Assembly: GCA_013423325.1 (NCBI GenBank)
Contig: BLJB01000178.1
Span: forward strand, 1 to 14,168
Reading direction: 5' to 3'
DNA: 14,168 bases
DNA from: Usnea hakonensis
Taxonomy: Eukaryota; Ascomycota; Lecanoromycetes; Lecanorales; Parmeliaceae
Shown one piece after another: positions 8,038 through 14,168 of this stretch (positions within the stretch are counted from its first letter, which is position 1; every line of letters begins with the position of its first letter). The translations under genes and the position numbers were made by a program. Below the pieces are notes generated by a model. It had not been told where the DNA came from. It ran no database searches and was given only the letters and a program-made list of their open reading frames with translations.

Positions 8038-10669
8038 CGGGGAAACGAAAGCGGGCGGACACCATGGAAGTTGGAGAGGTTGAAGAAGGACAAGTGAATG
8101 GTAGCGGCCATATGAATCCTCAAGCGAACTTCCAGGAGTGGTTAGCGGATGTATTGGAAATATTGAGCGAGTGAGCCACCTTGATCAGCCGCTACCATCC
8201 ATAACCGCGAGAACAATGCTAACCAAGTCGAACTACAGCCAAGATACCACTCCTTCTACTTTCGATCGCCCCATTTCTACCTCCATACAGGATCCCCATG
8301 ATGCAAAGCGAACCAAGCTTTCCGAGTCCTTCGAGAAAACGACCGTTGCTAGCCTGATAAAGAGCCATGCATATACTTCAATCGAGGAGGTGATTAAAGA
8401 TGTCGATTCTGCAACATCTAGTATTACGGACGAACTTCAGGGCCAGATCAATGCCGGACTGAAGGCATCCCACCAAGATGTACATGCTGAAATTTCACGC
8501 GCTCGAGCAATTAAGGAGAGCCTTGACAATCTTATTTTGAGGGAAATCATCGGCAGGTCAGAAACAATCAGACCATCAAAAGACACCCAAAGAAGATTGT
8601 CGGATGAGCAAAGCGCTAGATCTACCATCGACGTTTCAGGAAACAATGTTCTGACTCTCTTGGGCAACATGGGCAGTGGCCGGACAGGGCAGCTTTTTAC
8701 CAGCCTGCGAAAGCCGAGCACTCCGGGTGAACCACTCAATGAGGCTGCACTGCCGAACGGTATTACTGCGACGAAAATTGTTCCAGTACATAGCGTCAAC
8801 ACCACTGAGGATAAAGACCACATACCTACACTGGGGGAGCGTTTTCCGCCTCCAAATGGCCTGCTACCTCTCCCTGTACCGAAACAGTCAAGACATACAG
8901 CAACCAAAAGCTCATCCGTCACTTGGTACAATCCCTCCGAGGCTGAGTTTAAAGGCAGACCGGGCAGACGAGACGGCTATACAACACAGCCATTGTCGAC
9001 TGGCCAGTGGCTAACATACAATACGGCCCCTTCTTCTACCCAGATTGTGTCCCCAGAATCTAAACGGAAAACAAGAGATCGAGCTTCGAGCTTCGGAGAG
9101 ACTCAAACTTCAGTATCAGACGAGGAAATGACTGCGCACGCTCAGGCGAAGGAGGATGCTTTGTATCGCAGTGTGTACTCGAGTTTTGCACCTAATCATG
9201 ACGACTCTGGAGCAATTGTTGCTGAGCAACACAAGAATCGGTTCTGGTGGAGCAAATATGGAGAGCAAAGATATCATGAGCTACTGGGGATGAGGGACGC
9301 TGGATTGTATGGGGCAGAGACTAACGGCTTTGGAAGTGAAGATGGTATCGACGAAGATAAAATTGAGGAAGCCATCAAAACCTGGGAGCCCGAGCAAGTC
9401 CCGCAAGAAATGATTAAGTCAAAGATCGTTAGTCTGGAGACACCCGAGACTAGCAAAGAAGCAGATGCATTGTTGTCAGAAATTTCGGACCTGCTTGAGA
9501 CTCTCGACTCGCATCAGCGGCTGAGGAACCTCACACTATCAGCTAATACGGGCACCACAGGTGGACAGAATCCTCAGTTGACTGTCCCTAACGGAGCTCC
9601 TGATAGCCCTTCGTCGGCAGAATTTGACGTCTACGAGGTGCTGAAAGCTCAGCTAACTCTAATTGTTTCTACATTACCGCCTTATTTGATTGCCAAGCTG
9701 GATGGCGACAAGTTAGGTGCACTCAACATTAGCACCAAATTACAGATCGAGAGCAAGAACCAGAAAGGTACCATGGAGTCCGATGATTCCACTGCAACCG
9801 CAAGAGCAGCAATTCGATCTGCAGCGACTCCAGGTGTCCCGCCAGCCGCCAACGCGTACGCAACTGCCCCAGCGCGCAGTAATAGCTACGTCCCACCGAC
9901 CGCCACCCCTGTCCCGCGCTATCAACAGCAACCTGGGTACGGCGTTCAAAATGCACCCAGACAGCCTTCAAACTCGGGCTACCTACAAAATCCGCAATAC
10001 TCAAACCGACCAGCTTCATACAATTACTCTGCTGGTGCACGACCGACCTATCCCCCTCAGAGTCAACAACCTCCACATCGTGCACCTGCCTCTTCCAACT
10101 ACCCCCCACAGTACGGCCAGCAGTCGTCGCAGTCCTTCGGTTCGTATCAGCATGGCTATCGCGGCTACTCGGGAGTTGGCCAAAACGGGAGAAGTTACAA
10201 TTACAGTCAACAATACTCGACTCCCCAGGCCCGTCCGCCAAGCTCGGTCCAACCACCGCAGGCTTATAGGGGAAGTCAGACTGACTTTCAGCAGCGAGCG
10301 GTGCCTCCGCAAGGTTATGGCTATGGCTCTGCTCCCGCCGCGGGGAGTGCATCTCCACATCCACAACGATCATCATTCCCTGCGCCAGGCCAGGCAGCTC
10401 CTCCACAGCGTCCGGCTACGCTTTATCACACACATTCTTCACAATACAACCCGCAAACTCCAGCATCGCCTGCAGTCAATGGTGCACGATCATCTGGGTC
10501 TCCGACTCAACAAGCGCAACTGACTGCCGACGAGCAGGCCAATTTGATGGCCAAACAGAAAGCTCAACTAGCGGAGAGGCAGGATTCGGGCACGCCACAA
10601 CCTCCGGCTAGTCAGTATGGGCAGCAGAATGGGGCGCCTGCCCCTCAACAGAATGGAGTTGCGACATGA
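8034..10669 (+). CDS. Nuclear-looking protein with bromodomain-like N-terminus and Y/Q/P-rich tail; possible RSC-type chromatin-remodelling subunit (855 aa, 2 exons)
   Basis: Exons 8034-8170 and 8239-10669; the 68-bp intron has donor GTGAGC, branch GCTAAC and acceptor TACAG, and the join (GA + C) keeps frame; total 2568 nt. An in-frame ATG at 8138 in the other frame would miss the true N-terminus. Residues 1-8 include the basic string GKRKR, a likely nuclear signal. Residues ~33-110 (FQEWLADVLEIL, DTTPSTFDRPI, then TTVASLIKSHAYTSIEEV) resemble a degenerate bromodomain in spacing, without a clear acetyl-lysine Asn. A second conserved-looking block is near 355-395 (FWWSKYGEQRYHEL), a third near 507-548 (FDVYEVLKAQL, LPPYLIAKLDGDKL). 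From ~580 to ~797 the chain is Y/Q/P/S-rich, prion-like low complexity. A short charged helix follows (806-826). I suggest, as inference only, an RSC58-like or other SWI/SNF-class cofactor; the exact family is not recognised with confidence. Confidence 0.8.
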
Positions 10670-11733
10670 TGGGATCTGACATTATTGACTCGAATCTATC
10701 TACATGCGTCAGGGGGAATATTCGATTCTCGACTTGAGACTTTTTTGTTGGTAATACTATTCTAGATCTAAAGGAATAGACGGCTTCGTGCACTTTAGGC
10801 ATAATTAGAAGGAGAGAGAAGCTAGAGTAGTAGAAAGAACAAGAAGACGATGATGTCGGCATTTCCAGAATTGGAATATCGCGATGCATTCACTTTTCCC
10901 GCGCAGTGCTATGCTAACAAGATAAAGTAGTGATTTCAGGTGCACTACTTTATGCGATGAGCATAAATGTTGTGTGGAGTTAATATTATATCCGTCTTAT
11001 TTTTATTACTACTCTATAATGCGCAGCCAACTCAGACATACATGAAACTCTCCTATCGCTCTATCGGCCAAATCAGGATTCGTCAAACGCCCCATAATCC
11101 CATCCTGACCAAGCTAACCCATTCCTGTTCTTGCAGCTCTTCCCAGCGATTTAAGCGAACACCTCCATCCACTCATTTTTCTTCTGCGCTTTGATAACCA
11201 AGGTACCTCTACTAAGGTAAAGTAATAATGAGAGGAAGTATGGTCGACAGATCCTGCCCCACACCATCGCAGCCAAGGCACTGCGCTTTATTTGCCAGCT
11301 TCTGAGATCATGAGCGCATGGCTTGTGCGTGCAGGCTTGCCGCTCCAAAGGCCAAACCTTGCGGAAAAAGCAGGGCTGCGAGGCTGCGAGGAAGAGGAGG
11401 TGGCTCTGACTCTGACTCTGATACATGGGCTATGGCCCTCTCGACTTCTCAATTCTCAGACATTTGTTTCATGTCAACTGTGGGTCGATGATTATTATTC
11501 CTGGAAGATGCTTAATATATGTCTACATATCGGACCGTGCTGACCGAAAATCCCCCTCTTATCAAATACTCCGGCATTCCATCACCGATCTCGCCCCCAA
11601 TCTTCAGGATTCCGACAATGTTAGAACCATTGGAACAACACTGTTGACCAGTCATCTCCGCTGGCTTGCCAATTTATATTCCCTGACACCCAGCATTTTT
11701 CTATGACGCCAAACGACTGAAGAATAACCAAGT
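10670..11733. other. Intergenic region between the Y/Q/P-rich gene and the DUF6594 gene
   Basis: No credible gene is seen on either strand. The left part should hold the 3' UTR of the upstream gene, the right part the promoter of the downstream gene. It contains a perfect 11-bp stem-loop (10922-10953), an AGGTACCT palindrome (11201-11208), a short direct duplication of GGCTGCGA (about 11374-11390) and a TCTGAC triple repeat (about 11404-11421). A five-codon upstream ORF (MTPND, 11703-11720) sits just before the downstream start. Confidence 0.6.
10922..10953. repeat. Perfect 11-bp inverted repeat with 10-base loop
   Basis: The arms ATAAAGTAGTG (10922-10932) and CACTACTTTAT (10943-10953) are exact reverse complements, separated by ATTTCAGGTG. 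The hairpin lies about 250 bases past the stop codon of the upstream gene. No poly-T run follows the hairpin and fungal polymerase II genes do not use such terminators, so the function is unknown. Confidence 0.75.
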
Positions 11734-13425
11734 ATGCCTTCCCTCGGGGGAACTCGACGCCGGCACTCGAAACAATCATCCTCTTCATCCACCCACAAAA
11801 AGGCCCCGCCATCTGTCATTTCCACTGTCTCCTCGGCAAGCAGCAATGCTACCCTTACGCCAAGGGCAGCCTTATCGTCAAGCCTGCGACCCTCCAAGCG
11901 GCTAGACGTCAAGAAAGAGCCCGCTCAGCACATAGACCACCAACCTGGGCGGTCTCGAAGTTTGGACGGCCCAATTAAAGAGCGTATAGATGTCTTTGCG
12001 TTCATGGAACCTAGCCGGGAGGAACGTAGCAACGATGTGGGAGAGGGAAAGGATCATGGAGACAACCATTCGGAAGAGGAGGAGCTATCGGCTGGCGAAA
12101 GCTCAAAGTCCAGCTCTCCGGGGATAATTGCTCAACCTCAACTGTCTCCGAGATATAGTGATCTAGAAGTCAGAGCGATACAAGATGGCGTGCAGCACTC
12201 CTGGGGACGGGGAAGCCTGCACTCCGACTCTGGAATCTCGGTGAGGTCCAGCAGTCCGGATCAGACCTCTCCCATCATGCAGCACAAGTTGCCCACGGTC
12301 TTTGATGAGCCCGCTGACGAGCAAGGCTCGCAAGATTCCTACCGTATGGGACGATACAAATTTCATCTCACTCCAGAGCCTGCCGCGGATCACAATTCGG
12401 CTTTTGGCCATAAACACTGGCCGTCGCTAGAGACTAATCACAGTACATGCCCCGAGGCCTATTATGCGCCATCACCGCCTATGCTGGCTCAGACTGATCA
12501 CGACGCTGGCGTTGAGTTGTCTGAAATGTCACCGAGGCTTCCTCATCACCTGTTTAGAGGCACTTCACATCAAGAGCGTCAGCCCAAGGCTAGCACCACA
12601 GGCTACGAATTTCTGGCGTCCCATCTTCACGCCCGGTCCGATACAATGCTGAAGCCCATTTATCGAAAATTTGAGACTCTAAACAACCGCATGCTGCTAT
12701 TCCTGCAAGATGAGATATCCGAGATGGAAGACCAGCTGAAAGACCTAGATGATGCAATCGCGCATGAGGAACAGAATAGCATGAGGAAGCCGGCTTCACG
12801 CAGAGCGGAGGCGAAGCTGCCATCTCAGCTGCAATGGCACAGAAGTGAACTCGTGGGCAGAAGCTTCGCCAAGGTTGAGCAATACAGCAAGTCGGCCCTT
12901 GGCGTCTCTCATCGTGCCAGAAGTTACTAACATGGCGTACCAGACCGCGCCCTCACATCGTATAGAAACATGGTCAAGTCTTTCGAACCTGCTTCCCACG
13001 CAGACATAACCGCCTACCGTTCCTGGATCACCGAGCACGTACCCATTGTCGAGTCGGAAAGCGCCTTCTTGAACAAAGACTCGGACCTCCTCTGCGTATC
13101 TTCCTCAGGCCCAAGATCAGACTTTCGTTCAGGCACTGCCCTGGAGACTCCCGTCATCGTCGTCGCTTTTGGACTCCTGTGCACCGTCATCGTGTTCAAG
13201 ATGGTACCGCAGATTCTGGCTCGTCTGGTCATCAGTGCTATGGTTGGGGTGGCGTGTCTCTGCACGTTGAAGCCGAAGGTGATGGACAGAACCGAAAGCG
13301 TACTGCATTGGCGGAAGGCTATTGCTACGTGAGTCGCCTGATGTGTGGACATAGAGAGGAGGCGTCGCTAATGGGAGAGCAGATATGCAGCAGTCATGGG
13401 TATGCTTGCTATTGTCGTGGGTTAA
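11734..13425 (+). CDS. DUF6594-domain membrane protein (526 aa, 3 exons)
   Basis: Exons 11734-12886, 12944-13328 and 13383-13425; total 1581 nt. Intron 1 (57 bp) has a GC donor (GCAAGT) with a perfect TACTAAC branch site; intron 2 (54 bp) has GTGAGT and GAGCAG. Residues 1-285 are Ser-rich and disordered, with a conserved-looking SDSGIS block at 164-169 and an acidic Ser cluster near 112-124. The DUF6594 domain begins at GYEFL (290) and includes the charged coiled-coil segment ~312-345 (LNNRMLLFLQDEISEMEDQL), YNRALTSYRNM (384-394) and AYRSWI (408-413). Three hydrophobic segments follow: 454-469, 475-493 and 514-526, the last in the small final exon (TYAAVMGMLAIVVG). DUF6594 proteins are abundant in Pezizomycotina and have no established function. 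Membrane anchoring by a C-terminal helical hairpin plus a third segment is predicted, with the N-terminal part probably cytosolic. Confidence 0.87.
12887..12943 (+). other. GC-AG intron in the DUF6594 gene
   Basis: The frame of exon 1 runs into a TAA at 12928-12930, so an intron is required, and the next domain segment continues in another frame. The only donor that joins the two in phase and keeps the domain intact is GCAAGT at 12887, paired with TACCAG at 12938-12943; A + AC then gives Asn385. The branch site TACTAAC (12925-12931) is a perfect consensus. Every in-phase GT donor I found either makes the intron too short (about 30 bases) or removes conserved domain residues. Confidence 0.75.
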
Positions 13426-13926
13426 GAGTCTACGGCCTTTTGACTATGGAGTTTTTTTTTTTTTTGGATGTGACGAATTTCCTTCGCGGCTTCTGTTGTT
13501 TCTTGAGCGACCCGGAATTGTGGGTTAGGCTGTGTTTCATTTCAATCTTTGTTTTATTGCTGGCGATACCCCTCAACGGATACGGCTGGACCTGGAGTGT
13601 GCGATCTCGATGGATGCATGGGCATGCGTGATGGCTTTGGAGTATTCATGGCCGTGGGTCTGTCTTACTATGTGGTTTTCAATGCTCGCAAGCGATATGT
13701 GGAGGACTCTGGGCGTCCACACCTACTACTATTGTGTTATCTATCATCCGAGTACATAATCCCCCCCTGGGGTTCTCAGACCACTGTCGTTATCATATCG
13801 GCAAAATGGCACAGCTCTGATTGCCACCCACTCATTCTTCCTCTCTTCTTCCTACGCTACCTACCTTACATACCCTCCCTACCGTCTCACCTCTTATCTG
13901 TCTTTTGAGATGGTCGTTTTTCATCG

Positions 13927-14083
13927 AGCTTTCGCTTTTTTTCTTTTCTTTTCGTTTCTTTCCTTTTCTTTCCTTTTCTTTCCTTTTCTTTTCTTTTTCT
14001 TCTCTTTTCTTTTTCTTCTCTTTTCGTCCTTTCTCTCTCTCTTCTTTTCTTTTCTTTGGTTTCTTTTCTTTGGTTTCTTTTCG
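13927..14083 (+). repeat. TTTTC/TTTCC pyrimidine microsatellite tract
   Basis: About 155 bases consist almost wholly of T and C in TTTTC, TTTCC and TTTCTTC units, interrupted only by a few G residues. The opposite strand is homopurine. Such tracts can form triplex (H-DNA) structures and are unstable in replication; that role is inference. The Phe/Leu/Ser-rich peptide frame over it is a composition artefact. Confidence 0.85.
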
Positions 14084-14146
14084 TTTTTCTCGCAGCTTGT
14101 CTGTCCTCTGTTGTTGTTGGGATATGGATGGATGGGGTTTTAGAAA

Positions 14147-14168
14147 GGGGAGGGGGAGGGGGAGGGGG
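14147..14168 (+). repeat. GGGGGA repeat at the window edge
   Basis: Units of GGGG(G)A repeat to the last base. This is quadruplex-prone and of the complementary type to the CCCCT repeat at the left end. Confidence 0.85.

Larger units (their letters stand above)
13426..14168. other. Non-coding region 3' of the DUF6594 gene
   Basis: No credible gene is present. It contains a 14-base T-run (13452-13465), CT-rich segments (about 13833-13890), the long TTTTC-type tract and the terminal G-rich repeat. An open frame at 13549-13908 encodes a partly hydrophobic peptide but shows no match to a family I know and no splice link to the upstream gene. Confidence 0.65.

Noticed and set aside
9729..10523. 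Long plus- and minus-strand frames (225-268 codons) over the Y/Q/P-rich tail
   Set aside because: Shadow frames of a low-complexity, stop-poor coding region; peptides have no domain features.
11151..11543. Frames of 80-90 codons on both strands in the intergenic region
   Set aside because: Overlapping on opposite strands, irregular composition, no recognised domain.
13549..13908. Plus-strand frame with a hydrophobic stretch (VFMAVGLSYYVVF) after the DUF6594 gene
   Set aside because: The DUF6594 protein already ends with its expected final segment at 13425; the frame lacks domain features and a convincing start or splice link.
1..14168. CRISPR arrays, insertion sequences, prophage or operon-type systems
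   Set aside because: The DNA is eukaryotic with introns; no spaced direct repeats, transposase, terminal repeats or long LTR-like duplications were seen.

Overview
The window looks like nuclear DNA of a filamentous ascomycete (Pezizomycotina, probably Sordariomycetes; the class is inferred). Support comes from short 50-70 bp introns with GTRAGT-like donors and CTAAC/CTGAC branch points, single-gene transcription units with ~0.6-1.1 kb intergenic gaps, polypyrimidine and G-rich microsatellites, and two protein types typical of this group (a hydrolase-NB-ARC NLR-like protein and a DUF6594 protein). All gene models were spliced by eye, and every total coding length is a multiple of three.

Layout: (1) 1-856, low-complexity non-coding DNA with C-, G-, CT- and TGAG-tracts. 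(2) 857-5586, minus strand, one four-exon gene for a 1461-aa NLR-like protein: SesB/LipA-type alpha/beta hydrolase, NB-ARC NTPase, then a very long disordered tail. (3) 5587-6602, intergenic, with clustered TAGGTA/GGTACC elements. (4) 6603-7461, minus strand, three-exon gene for a 250-aa PP28/PDAP1-family acidic phosphoprotein. (5) 7462-8033, divergent promoter region. (6) 8034-10669, plus strand, two-exon gene for an 855-aa nuclear-looking protein with a Y/Q/P-rich tail, possibly a chromatin-remodelling subunit. (7) 10670-11733, intergenic, with an 11-bp perfect stem-loop. (8) 11734-13425, plus strand, three-exon gene for a 526-aa DUF6594 membrane protein, one of whose introns is best explained as GC-AG. 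(9) 13426-14168, non-coding, ending in a TTTTC-type pyrimidine tract and a GGGGGA repeat.

The four genes do not form an obvious pathway. The NLR-like gene is a candidate innate-immunity / allorecognition sensor, PP28 and the Y/Q/P protein look like housekeeping genes sharing a promoter region, and the DUF6594 gene is of unknown function. The points most worth a second look are the splice architecture (a start codon isolated in its own exon, a long intron whose retention would give a hydrolase-only protein, a GC-AG intron, a stop-free in-frame intron), an upstream ORF whose stop overlaps the main start codon, and the NLR tail that takes the place of the usual repeat domain. I found no convincing undescribed multi-gene system.
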